A stretch of 39,076 nucleotides of DNA from Paramacrobiotus richtersi (Eukaryota; Tardigrada; Eutardigrada; Parachela; Macrobiotidae). Location of the stretch: NCBI GenBank assembly GCA_034698045.1, contig JAQGAU010000125.1, forward strand, positions 1-39,076, written 5' to 3'. Below the pieces are notes generated by a model. The model was not told the DNA's origin and did not search any database. It saw only the letters and a program-made list of their open reading frames with translations. Below are positions 21,851 to 31,880 of the stretch, one piece after another; the first letter of the stretch is position 1; every line of letters starts with the position of its first letter. Made by a program: the position numbers and the translations under genes.

Positions 21851-23735
21851 TAATGACTAACTGTATAATGCTGAACGTTTTGACAGGAAGAGAAGTACAG
21901 TCGAAAAGAAATTAAAGTGGCTACCTGTAGTCGGTACATGCATTCACCCGACTGGTCGATCGGGTTCTTTCCATTTGAGAAATCGAATGGCAAAGTTACG
22001 CTTTATCGTACCGCGTTTATTGAACTTTCCGGAATCAACTTATCATGCACTTTCTGGCAGTCTAAGGATTAGTGTCGGTATTCCAGAAAAGCTTCGTTAT
22101 AGGCTTAGCAGAAGAGGCAGACCATATCCTTATAATTTTTAATCGTGTTGTGTATGCACTTGGTTATTTTACTAATCTGACGGTTGATAGCGGCTCATGG
22201 CTATGACGTTTGTAGTTTCCCTTTGGACACTCCCGAACCGATCGAGCAACGACTACGGCTAATAGTTCGCGACGAAGCTTCGCAGCTCACGAAGATCAAA
22301 CTTCCGCGTTCCTTCTGTAATCAGACAGCATGCAGCCGTTTGGCAACGTTGCCAATACAAACTACCGGAAATACGCTTTTGGTCACCGGCAATGTGGATG
22401 ATTTCTATGATGCAACCCAAATAATTGCCTGCGCCACTCAGACTCAGTTCCTTATAACATCATTTCGGACAGGTTGAAAAACTCGACATAGAATGCAAAA
22501 TGGCAGTACCACTTGGGAGGGGAGAACTCCGTGTGGTTACTTACGGTCCTGAGTGTGCCGAGTCTCGGCCACGAGTGGTTCAGTTCAAAAGCCCTTGCGT
22601 GCAGTATCATGGTATCATGTCATACTTGTACTTTTTTTCCACTAGTTTCCCGGCTTGTTCGGCTGTACGTTACTGGCCATAGAGCAAGATAGCCCGGACT
22701 GTTCTTAGATCCCGTGAGCCTGGGTATTTTAGCAAAGGGGTTAAATTGGATGTATGTGGGCCTCGCGAGTCATAACTGCAGGTCAGCAGCCATGATCTGT
22801 CAGCCGTTGATGGCGGCCACAATCGTTAGAAGCGGTCGTTTTACATTGGCAATAAGCTGCAGCACGCGTAAACTTATTCGCCACTGATTGACCCAGCGAG
22901 CGATGTTTCTGTTTGCAAAGCTGGGCCAAGAAAATGTTTGCATTTTGCTGTTATCTCGAAAACCTATCGTCAGGTTTTCATACTGTTTTTTGCAATCAGC
23001 TCATATTCGGTGTTTATCCATGCAAAACTTAGTGGCTATGGCGGAATAGTTCTGGGAGTCGAGAAATCTGGGTTCGAGATTTTCCCGTGGACTCCTGTGT
23101 TATAAGTGTAGCAGCCTAGCGAAAGTTCAAATTCGGGGGATAGCTTGGCAACAAGATATTGTCACCCCCAATGATTTTCGTTCAAAGGGTAAGGGCAGAT
23201 AAGGATTTCGAAATTGCAAAAGGCCAGAACTCTCTATTTAGAGATTCGGGAGCATTCTCCATTCAAAAGTCTCCAACTTCCTATTTGTGGCTGGCTGCCG
23301 AACATCCGAGTGGGGCCGACGGAAATACATATGAGCAGATTCATTCGTCGCCGAAAAAAATGAGCGAATTTGAATGTACTGCTTTAGTATATGCGGCTCT
23401 GACCTGCGCCGAGTATACAGAAATGAACGCGTAACCCTGGGAAGAACATTCGCTTCTGTAGTTGTATATTACTTTTACTTTTACTGTTGTCTTTGTTAAA
23501 ATAACTTGCGTTAATATTGAAATGATAAAACTAAACATTTCCGAGTAAAGAATTGTTATTTGTTTTGTTAGTGTTAATTTTACTAATACGATATCGTCAA
23601 TTCAGCATCGGTACTTCAGTACTGGTGCATAAATTCAGTGCCACTAAATAATCACGCGAACGTTCGTGAGATCACAGCCATCTGATAAGGATAGTACAAT
23701 TATTACTAAAGTTTTCCCGAAGGTGAAGGACAGTA
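21851..23735. other. no confident gene; one KH-like open frame
   Basis: A plus-strand frame at 22184-22477 contains TKIKLPRSF and, further on, LLVTGNVDDFYDATQII, which resembles the first strand and the last strand plus helix of a KH RNA-binding domain. The GxxG loop is absent and the middle is short. A TGATAG acceptor-like site precedes it. This is a weak resemblance only. The rest has no recognised content. Confidence 0.2.
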
Positions 23736-24215
23736 TTGCAGGGAGTGAGGAGACATTGTTGCCGATAGTGTGTGGACGTAATTGCCGGTGATATTCAGGG
23801 TACTGTGCCTAAGGGGGACATTATTGGCGGTGATGTTCTGGGCATTGTACTAAAGACTGGTTCTGGAGGTTTCAGAATCGGTTCTGGCTGTGGGGAAACG
23901 AGCTCAGGAGGTTTCCAAATGGGTTCCGGAGATGGTGAGACCAGTTCTGGCATAGCACAAATACGACCCTTGGGAGGACAAATCAAATTTCGAGGTGACC
24001 AGACGGGCTATGGAAATGGTTAGATGGCTTCCAGAACCGGACTACGCACTCCGGAATACCGTTCGGATACCTGAAGAATCCGGCTGGCCACCTCCTGAGA
24101 CCTTCTGCAAACCGCCAGATCGAGACTGCATTGCGGTAGTACCGGCAATAATGTTCCCCTTCCTACAATACCTAGAACATCACCAGCAATAATGTCCCCA
24201 TACTACCGGCAATAA
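23736..24215. repeat. 42-bp (14-codon) minisatellite in inverted arrangement
   Basis: On the plus strand from about 23778, 42-bp units encode 14-residue repeats: VIAGDIQGTVPKGD, IIGGDVLGIVLKTG, SGGFRIGSGCGETS, SGGFQMGSGDGETS and a weaker fifth. After about 24025 the same kind of sequence runs in the opposite orientation to 24215 (for example ATTATTGCCGGTAGTATGG and GGTGATGTTCTAGGTATTG on the minus strand). Read on the minus strand the left half is Pro/Glu-rich (PPELVSPQPEPILKPPE). The strand that was originally coding is not certain. Confidence 0.65.
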
Positions 24216-24435
24216 TCAGTTTTAATGGGCAAAAGACTCCGTCACTAAAAACAAGTGCACAGGCACATACAGAGACACTAAAAAGTAAAATGTCGAATAT
24301 CAAAAAAACAACCAGCCACGCCTCCACGATTAGTACGAGAAACAGACGGCAAAGCGCCCAGAACAGCGGCAGCGTTGCCTTTAAGGGCAAGTTCCCAGTG
24401 GTTGGGTCGATCTGCGGCAGAGTGTGCTGCATCAA
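24172..24435 (-). CDS. hydrophobic 87-codon ORF, unknown
   Basis: It begins MMQHTLPQID and has a long hydrophobic core (FLVLIVEAWLVVFLIFDILL and on), predicting one or two membrane segments. Its last residues (IIAGSMGTLLLVMF) are encoded by the first units of the inverted minisatellite arm. It may be the N-terminal exon of a gene that contained the repeat, or a chance hydrophobic frame. Confidence 0.2.
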   Translation of the reverse strand: MMQHTLPQIDPTTGNLPLKATLPLFWALCRLFLVLIVEAWLVVFLIFDILLFSVSVCACALVFSDGVFCPLKLIIAGSMGTLLLVMF

Positions 24436-25399
24436 TACGTCACAATTTTAAAGTGCCTAATCAACATCACTTGATGCAGAAATGAATGTTCTAAAACATA
24501 CCTGAGTCAGTTTATTTTTAATTATTGAATTTCAGTTACAACACTAGTTTAAAGTCAAAAATTTGTAGTTGAATTATTGTAACATTAGCTGAAGCAAAAA
24601 ATTTTACTGACACGTTATCATGTCCGTAATATTAAGACAACCTTATCGCACATACGAATTTTCACAATGCATTCATTCAAAAAAGTTAAAAGTCAAAAAC
24701 CATGCACAAGGGACAGTGGGGGGACGGCCCTAACCGTTTTTTGCCTGCGGCAGCCGCTGTTACGAACATATCGCAATTTCCTGTGTGTAATAAGGTTATC
24801 ATGTGAAGTCATTAATTTGGAAATTTTTTACTTATTTTTACTATTTGGCGGTGAATTGTTATAAAATTAAACGTGATTTCACACGGCACGCGCTCAAAGT
24901 TTGAGCAAAATGACGGCTGCAGTGCCGCTACGGACGATACAGTTGGCGCCATATGTAAGAAGCGGCGGCCCGGCTGTTTCACTCATTGGTGAGAGGCAGC
25001 CCATCGCAGCATGACCGCACTCGCCCGCTTGTTGCTCTCTTCCTTACAGGCTGGAGTAGCTGGACAAAGCAAGTATGCCGGCTGGGCTACATAGTAGCGA
25101 AAACAAAAGCAACGCAATCAGATATATATCTGTTGAGGACATTGTCCCCCCTGACCACACCTTACATTTAAATCTGTTACTTTTTTAAGAAAATAATAGA
25201 AACATTCGGTAAACGTGTTCCTGTAGATGAAAGTTTTCTCTACACCATAGGCTACAAATTGTATCTTGATTTTCCACTGGGAACTTGGCCTTAAACGCAC
25301 TTGTTTTTTTCGTCCAATGTTCGCAAAATTAAAATCGTCCCAAGCTAGATTCAGTTGATTCTGAATAATTGCTATGTCTGTGACTTTACTTCATTTACG
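24436..25399. other. no recognised gene
   Basis: AT-rich and featureless to about 24880, then more GC-rich to 25180. Open frames are at most 65 codons without motifs. The Gypsy integrase remnant begins at about 25400. Confidence 0.3.
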
Positions 25400-25900
25400 G
25401 TGACGATCTCGGAACAGATCCATGCCGACTAAACATGTTCAGCAGTGCCTATGTCTCGCCATGAGTCGTAGCGTGCTTCAGCCGCACCACTTCAAGCCAC
25501 TTCGACATGCGTCCACTACCAGAAACAGCATCTTGCCGTGATACGACCCGCAGGCCTATGTGGAGTCCTTTCCAGAGTGCATGTGGTACTTCCGGCTGTG
25601 ATAGTGGAATTTTTGCCGTTTCTCTGGCACGCTCGGAGCAGATTCGGCACTTCCGAGGGAGGTCTTCGATGTCGTTGTCAGTCTGCGGTCACCAGCTGCA
25701 GCCACGGGCTCTGCCTTTCATCTTGTCCGAGCCCGTGTGGGCTTCGTGCAGTCAGGCCAGTGCTGGCTCACGGAGCTTCTTGGGACGGCCGTCCGGTATC
25801 CACAGCAGATGCATCTGTTGACAAGCATCTGCTCCAGTCGCTTATACTGTAGAATCGGAAGCGTTCCGCCACCGATGCTGGCCAGCCACATAGGGTGTAC
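25400..25900 (-). pseudogene. Gypsy integrase N-terminal and core fragment
   Basis: Reading from 25900 down: a tail of sequence like RDPELREVRGYTLCGWP, then HSGH-type zinc-binding remnants, WWPQTDNDI, CRICSERARETAKIPL (HHCC zinc finger Cys pair) and a GKMLFLVVDA-type strand of the catalytic core. The first catalytic Asp region is frameshifted. The later D and E residues fall in sequence I cannot align before the fragment ends near 25400. Confidence 0.65.
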
Positions 25901-26400
25901 CCTCGGACTTCACGGAGCTCCGGGTCGCGGGTTGTTTCCTCGTCGACTTTCACTGACACCAGTAGCCTCCAAAGGTTTACTGTGTACCGCGCTGACGGCA
26001 TTGTCCATCGCAGCCCGGATAGTCGATCCACGCCCGGGAATGCAGTGGCTGTCGACTTAACCCATCGACTTGGTTAAATTTTTCTGTCCGGTGATACTCG
26101 ATAGGGAACGAGTATCAGCGTCTGCGCCAGTCGCTCCAGTTGGTTTGCCGTTCCCACAGAGACACCCTTTTGACTGCCAAACACGCTCAGGAAAGGTTTG
26201 TGATCCGTAATGGTAAAGCCGCTTCCCGCGATGTAACGGTTGGACTTCTTGCAGCCAAACACAAGCGCCAGGGCTTCCTTCTCTAGCTGGCCATAGTTCT
26301 TCTACGCTGAGGCTGCTCGACCCATGCGTAATTGGTCGGTCGGCACCGGCGGGGAGACGATGGCATAGCACAGCACCTACACCCTATTGGGATGCATCGG
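25900..26400 (-). pseudogene. Gypsy RNase H domain
   Basis: The minus strand encodes ADASQ interrupted by a stop (about 26378-26395), AMLCHRLPAGADRPITHG (about 26320-26372), FGCKKSNRYIAG (about 26230-26262) and TITDHKPFLSVFG (about 26185-26220), then TANQLERLAQTLI. These are the ordered signatures of the RNase H domain tethered to Gypsy RT, including the catalytic Asp of TDHKP. The stop and a frame change make it a pseudogene. Confidence 0.8.
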
Positions 26401-27300
26401 CGGCCAGAAACAGAGGAATTTCCGGTTTGTAGTGAACCAGATACGTTGCGCGCACGATCGCCTTTTTGATTGCCAGGAACTGGCGTTATCAGTCCTTCTA
26501 CCATACCCAGGATACTCCTTACGTCAGGAGGTTGTGAGACGCGTGACACCGTGCCGAGAGATCTGGAAGAAACTTGCTGTTGTGGTTAACCGTGCCAAAG
26601 ACCGCGCGCTGTTCTACCACGCTCTTTGGAGAGTCGATGTGCAACAGAGCTTTCGCTGGATCGCGGGAAAAATGTCCACCACGACTGTCCATCTCAAAGC
26701 TTATTTGCTGCACAGACTCCTGTACGAACTGGCACTTAGCTTGCTTCAGGGTTAGTTCATGCTCTTTGAGCCGCTGAAGTGCCGTTTTCAAGTTGCGGTG
26801 ATGTTCTTCCTCTTTTCACCCCATCACGATGACATCGTCCAGGTGCACGGCAACGCCCTTGTTTCACTCTGCTATTCGCTCCACAATTTGCTGCAAGATT
26901 ATGGGCCCGCTGGCAACGCCGAAAGGAAGTCTGTTGTATCGAAACAGTACTTACTCAGTGTTAACAACCACGCAGCTGCTTGCTTTCCGCGTCCATTTCA
27001 GTCTGGGTGTAGGCTTCTGCAAAATCAAGCCTACTAAGCTTCTGAACGCCGTTCAACTTGGCAAACAGTTTACCCGGCGTCGGATTTGGATACTTCTGGA
27101 GGTTAGGGGAGTCGTTGAGCCCCTGCGTGTCTGGATGTCACCTGATCTGTTCTGCGTGGACCTTGTCGCATCCACCCAGTCGGAATGGGCAGGGAGCGTC
27201 AGAATGCCCCGTTCCATTAATCAGTCTAAGTTTTATTCCACGGCTTTACGAGTAGCAGACTGAACCGTAAGTAGCCTACCGGGAGCCAGGCTTGAGGAAC
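26400..27300 (-). pseudogene. Gypsy reverse transcriptase
   Basis: Ordered remnants on the minus strand: ILNRHNSVFRSELC with YKAQLFLKPG (about 27290-27350), FAKLNGVQKLSRLDFAEAYTQTEMD with motif A Asp retained (about 26985-27070), an FQQIVERI-type helix (about 26880-26910), VHLDDVIV (motif C, both Asp retained, about 26826-26852), and LQRLKEHELTLKQAKCQF (about 26715-26780). Then FGTVNHNSKFLPDLS (about 26550-26600), the connection to RNase H. Stops interrupt between motif A and motif C. Confidence 0.8.
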
Positions 27301-27359
27301 AGTTGAGCCTTGTAGTATTTGCACTAACACAATTCACTTCGAAACACTGAATTGTGCCG

Positions 27360-28098
27360 ATTCAGGATCTGGCCCAGCTTGAGATTAAGCGATACTCTAT
27401 ACACGGAGGCTGTTTGAAGATCTCAGCCGACTGAGATCGTGAGCTTGTATTTAGTCCCGCCCGAGAACCACAGCTTGCGTTGTCCTCTCGGTCTTGCCGT
27501 ATGTCACATCTACTGATGCGACGCCGATGGCAATGTGGCCGTGCGTTAAGCACCTTCGACAATCCAAGTCTTTAGCTCAACAGTCACCACTTGCATGTCC
27601 AGCCAAAACCGGAGCAGGTAGGTGCTCCGCTTTGCGCGTTATGGGTTAGTGCGTTTTTGCGACCTCCACACCAACCTCCGCAGTTGCTTCAATTCCGGTT
27701 TCCGTCGCCATGTCGCTGTCCTCCTTCGACTTTCGCCACATTCTCTGGAAGTTGCCCTCGTCGGCTGCTGCTCATCCGCTCTTACTGCTCGGCGATCTCG
27801 CATGCATTTTCAGGGGTGGTGTAATCCATGGTCCGAGGTTGATGTCGCGTTCCGTCGCGTCGCGTCGCTGATCACTCCGTTTAGAAACACGGCCAACATA
27901 TTTCTTCACCAAGTGGCTAAGGAAGGCGCAGACGACGGCTTTCCTACGTATTGCATTTGAAAAGTTCTGGAAGGTTTCACCTGGCTCTTGCTGGAGCTTG
28001 GCGTAGTTTGCGTACTCACTCGTCTTTTTAACGTAGGCGTGCTCCTGCTTATCCACAGTCTGCGCCGTGGCATAACCATCTGAATCCTGGGCATGCAC
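27360..28098 (-). pseudogene. Gypsy gag C-terminal half and protease region
   Basis: At 27772-28098 the minus frame encodes a capsid-like segment with YANYAKLQQEPGETFQNFS and CAFLSHLVKKYVGRV, matching the general pattern of Gypsy Gag (a YxxRxQxxGESxxxF-like stretch). Downstream, about 27600-27700, a frameshifted Cys/His-rich stretch looks like a decayed zinc knuckle. A segment at 27400-27562 (IAIGVASVDVTYGK in one frame) lies where the protease flank is expected, but the DTG active site was not found. Confidence 0.6.
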
Positions 28099-28464
28099 AT
28101 CAATTGCAGCACTTATAGGGTCTCATTGCCCAAAAAATCCTGTAACAGCGATTTCCGATCATGGTTATCGATGACATTGTTGAGTTTAACGTAGTTCCGA
28201 CACCGAAACTGCCATGAACGCCACGAAATTGTGGATGGTTCAAACTCTTTTAGGCCCGGTTCTTTCTTCCCGAGGCTGCTGGCAGCTGCGTCTGCAGGCG
28301 CCCTTATTGGAATATGTTAAACCGCAATGAGCGACTTATTTCACGCCAGTTATCACGTCTTCTACTTTATTGCAGCCCCAGAACTGTACTACTGACTCTA
28401 GGCACGGTATCACTGCAGTAGTTCTAACTTCTAGGTACAGTATCGTTGTTACGTTAAGCAAAGG

Positions 28465-28605
28465 TCATACACCGTCACACTCAATTTTGTACCCGTCGAC
28501 AGCAATCCACTGCCGCAAAACCTCAGCTTGACGCTGTTGTTTCTCCTGAGCGAATTGTTCCGATGCGTGACGGCGAACAAAATTACTTGCTCCTATGGTT
28601 TGCAT
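28465..28605 (-). pseudogene. Gypsy gag N-terminus
   Basis: A 46-codon frame starts at ATG 28605 (MQTIGASNFVRRHASEQFA) and ends at TGA 28465. A coding-like stretch with RNYVKLNNVIDNHDRKSLL follows at about 28130-28200. Position and strand fit the start of gag. The 28206-28464 interval between them is decayed. Confidence 0.5.
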
Positions 28606-29143
28606 TGTCACGCACTAAGTGTACAATATGCGGCGTTGTTTAATATCGTTATTGATACAACAATAATCGTGAGAAACAACGACGAAAGCAAGTATTAAAG
28701 TGTTTAATGGCAAATATCATTGCTCAGAAACGGAAGTGCAAAAGCACAAACAGACACTTTAAGTTAGAAGGTGGAAACAATTACTGAAGGCCCTTTGATC
28801 GAACAACCATTCACGAATCCCAATGTAAGGAGGCCAGTTTCCAGTGTGAAACATCTTATCAGCATGATCAGCGTAAGAACCAACCCGTGCCAACAAACTA
28901 TTCTTACTACCTTTTTTTAACATTTACCCAGGCAGTATCCGAAACAGTGTTTTCAGTAGTATTCTGGAAAGGTACCAGCTAAGTAAATTTCGTATACGTA
29001 CATCAAGAAAAGCCAGTACGCAGTTAAATTACGGACAACTGTGAACACACCCTGCGAAAAACTGTGTTGTGAGGCGTTTCTTCATTTCCCAATTGGTACT
29101 GCCAGTATGAAATGCCAGTCATGTTTGCTTTCTGATGAAGCTC
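28606..29143. other. no recognised gene
   Basis: This lies where the 5' LTR and primer-binding site of the Gypsy remnant would be, but no LTR ends could be defined. Near 28640-28670 a TATCGTTATTG/CAATAATCG pair forms a small hairpin. The sequence then runs into the left arm of the fold-back element. Confidence 0.3.
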
Positions 29144-30367
29144 ACAAGCAGATCCCCCAACGCCTCATATTGACGAAAATATGAGGATGAGCCTAAAAGG
29201 TAGTGCTATTTATACTGATCACAGGGTATTTTTTGCTGTGGGGAGGTTATAACTGGTAATAAATTATGAATTGTTGAAGTTATTAATTTTTAACATGGAG
29301 CCTCGTGGGATGACGTCAGCCGTGCACGCTGTTTGACTGGCACGCATCGACGCGGATCTATGAACAGTACCGTAACCGCCTCTCCAAGTTGGTGCGACTG
29401 CCTACCGTTCATTTGCCATTGATCCAGATTCCAGAAACACATGATTGACGATACTTCGGTTTGACTCATAGGTTGATTTAACAATGCGCAGTCGGCTTGT
29501 AGCTTAATGCCCCTCTCTGTCTGCGCTCACCGTGTGATATGCAGTACTGCGCGCATACAGACTGCAGGCTGATCGAGCTACAAGCCGACTGCGCATTGTT
29601 ACATCAACCTATGAGTCAAACCGAAGTATTCCAGTCATAAGACACTCTGCTTTCTCGCTGGACTTGTTTGCAGACTCGATCGTGGAAGCGATACGTACCT
29701 GAAGTGTGCCTGGGCATACCGGCTCTTCATTATTCCACGTCGAAACTGTGCCACTGTGGCGATGTCGAACCGCGCCATCAAGGATCAACAAGTGCTAGAA
29801 CGTGGTGAAAGGTACGGGAAGCTATTCGTACGGTTCTTGGATCTGGATAGTGTGGCAATGGAGAGCGTGGTAACGAAGAGCCAGTATGCCCAGGCCCATT
29901 ACTGGCATTACAGGTACGAATCATTTCCATGATCGAGTGTGCAAATAATTCTAGCGAGAAAGCAGAGTGTCACTCGAATCAGTGGAGAATGCCCAATAAT
30001 ATCCGGTTTCGAATGAGAATGAAAATATTGTTGGAATTGCTAGTCTTATGACTGGAATATCGTCAATCATGTGTTTCTGGAATCTGGATCAATGGCAAAT
30101 GAACTGTAGGCAGTCGCACCAACTTGGAGAGGCGGTTACAGTACTGTTCATAGATCCGCGTCGATGCGTGCCAGTCAAACAGCGTGCGCGGCTGACGTCA
30201 TCCCACGAGGCTCCATGTTAAAAATTAATAACTTCCAAAATTCATAATTAATTACCAGTCATAACATCCCCACAGCAAAAAATACCCTGTGGTCAGTACA
30301 AATAGCACTACCTTTTAGGCTCATCCTCATATTTTTGTCAATATGAGGCGTTAGGGGATCTGCTTGT
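29144..30367. mobile_element. fold-back (palindromic) transposable element
   Basis: Outer arms of 310 bp (29144-29453 and 30058-30367) are near-perfect inverted repeats with only scattered mismatches. Examples are CCTCATATTGAC against GTCAATATGAGG, and GGAGCCTCGTGGGATGACG against its complement at about 30196-30214. Inward, the palindrome goes on more weakly (29627-29775 against about 29835-29985, sharing ACACTCTGCTTTCTCGCT and GGGCATAC), leaving a loop of about 60 bp. The right arm has about 75 bp not present on the left. Without the nested MITE, nearly the whole element is one long palindrome. No ORF of note, and no clear target duplication at the outer ends. Confidence 0.85.
29454..29626. 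mobile_element. 173-bp MITE nested in the fold-back left arm
   Basis: 51-bp terminal inverted repeats starting CTTCGGTTTGACTCATAGG lie at 29454-29504 and 29576-29626 with one mismatch, flanked by TA on each side (29452-29453 and 29627-29628). The fold-back right arm holds the uninterrupted sequence GACGATATTCCAG (inverted, about 30050-30064), that is, the empty site with a single TA. TA duplication and these TIRs fit a Tc1/mariner-type non-autonomous element. Confidence 0.88.
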
Positions 30368-30403
30368 CAGATCCAGCCATTCCTTCTTTTTCTTCGATGG
30401 TTT

Positions 30404-30753
30404 ATGAGCATTTGTTTTTTAGAGAAAAAAGACGACATCAACAATGATCGATACGCTACAATGATGTACGATTTTCTTAACACTGTGTTCTTCGAATACG
30501 ATTACATTCCGTTTATCACAAGAACAGACCATTGCCAAGGTCGCTTCAACTGCACTATTCTGACAGCATGGACTAAGTTCGATCCCATTGAACCATTAAT
30601 GTATTTTCCACCAGCTGGAGACGGCACTCTACCTTTCGAGCTCGAGCGGCTAAACAGCTACTTAGCCAACCCTGATCAATCCGTTTGTTATAGAAGAGAA
30701 CACTTTGGTGGATCATACGACAGCGAAGTGTTCGAGCAGAAGGTCGATGGAAG
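30404..30753 (+). CDS. METTL24-like methyltransferase, first visible exon
   Basis: The exon ends at a strong donor, GGAAG/GTACGTAAGT (exon end 30753), in phase with the second exon: codon AG/G gives Arg within DGR-YTLCMD. The ATG at 30404 gives MSICFLEKKDD; however TTTGTTTTTTAG at 30411-30422 is a good acceptor, so this may instead be an internal exon starting at 30423, with the true N-terminus (in METTL24 a signal anchor) upstream. Notable parts: a CYRREHFGG stretch near residues 94-102, typical of the segment just before the catalytic domain in this family. The start is 36 bp beyond the right end of the fold-back element, so the upstream part of the gene may have been separated or rewritten by it. 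Confidence 0.7.
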
Positions 30754-31880
30754 GTACGTAAGTTACCTAGAAACCTTAAAAATTGGAAGTTAGAGTTTAA
30801 TTAAATTTCACAATTTAGTTAGAATTTAAATAGGAAAGCGAGCTCGCGAATCAGTTTAAACAGCAAATTGACCAGAATGCAAGTTTGCTACTCATCACGA
30901 TCTTTTCGTTAGCTTTCTCATCTTATTTCAACTAACAGTGATAAAATGCGACTAATAATACCGAGTGCAGGAAGTTTGAAGCAGTTTCGTCCTATGAAGT
31001 TCGTACTTATGTCTAGCCTTACAGAATTCAGTTTTGTACAGGGCGCTACATCCTGCCTTTTTACAGCGTCATTTTTGTCGCCGAAATAATACGGTATAGG
31101 CTATAGCAGGTGCGTGCGAATTTTCCTTTCCTCCGTATTTATATTTTCTGTTATTTGTAACGCAAAGCAATGCATCATACAGTGTTTGGTGGTCATAACG
31201 TATGTATGAACGATTGAAAGCAGCCACAAAATTTTCAGATAACTGAAAGTTCCAGCGATCCAAGGCAGAGTCTGATTCAGGTAGTCAGGTACCTAACAAT
31301 GCTAGCGCCGATTGTAGCAATACTTAGTAGAGCAGAATATTTGTTACGTTCTGAACCGAGATAAGCAGAATCGGTTGAAAATAGAAATAGTTAAGATCAT
31401 TCAAGCATTTCATGTATTCTCTGAGCGTGCGCTATGCAATCAAAATGCCTTGTTCCGTGTCAGAAGGTGCTACACATTTTTCTCTTTGTAATGACATGCT
31501 GCAAAGAGCACAGCGAAGCTAAGGCTTTTTGTAAGGCGCAATACAGTGCACATGCTTTTTACAGTTGTTGGATCACTTGGATGAATTATACAGATAGAGT
31601 AGGGATAACAATGTTTAGCAACCCATTCCATACGCGAGCCGTAACCAGATAAACGGCAAGTGCGAAACATTAAAAAAACATTCCAAACCCGGAACCTGCC
31701 AAAACGGCTATCCACATGGTGGTTGTTGCAGCGCAAGTGGGTTATGGGCGAAATATTAAATACTGTGTGAAGACACAGCTCCGAAAAATTATGAAATATT
31801 ACCTGAGAGGCAGAAATTGAAAACTGATAGTGATTAGTGAAGGTTGTCCAAAAACAATATTAATTACATCGCTGCTATAG
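30754..31880 (+). other. intron of the METTL24-like gene
   Basis: Begins GTACGTAAGT and ends CTGCTATAG; 1127 bp; splits a codon after its second base. Removing it joins the two coding parts in frame at DGR-YTLCMD. No transposon was recognised inside. Confidence 0.8.

Larger units (their letters stand above)
25400..28605 (-). mobile_element. Gypsy-type LTR retrotransposon remnant (gag to integrase)
   Basis: The minus-strand order is gag, zinc knuckle, protease, RT, RNase H, integrase, the Ty3/Gypsy arrangement. Integrase is cut after the core region near 25400. No LTR or primer-binding site was recognised on either side. Many stops and frameshifts. The RT entry segment is similar to that of the remnant at 14.0-15.2 kb (VFRSELC against VFRDELS), so they may be related subfamilies. 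Confidence 0.8.

Noticed and set aside
23040-23110. GGGTTCGAG in a small hairpin, resembling a tRNA T-arm or a SINE B box
   Set aside because: AAATCT/AGATTT surround it, but no acceptor stem, D-arm or anticodon arm can be drawn, and there is no second copy to support a SINE.
25507-25852. Plus-strand ORFs over 100 codons at 25.5-26.1 kb
   Set aside because: They are antisense shadows of the Gypsy integrase and RNase H remnant, which has recognisable motifs on the minus strand.
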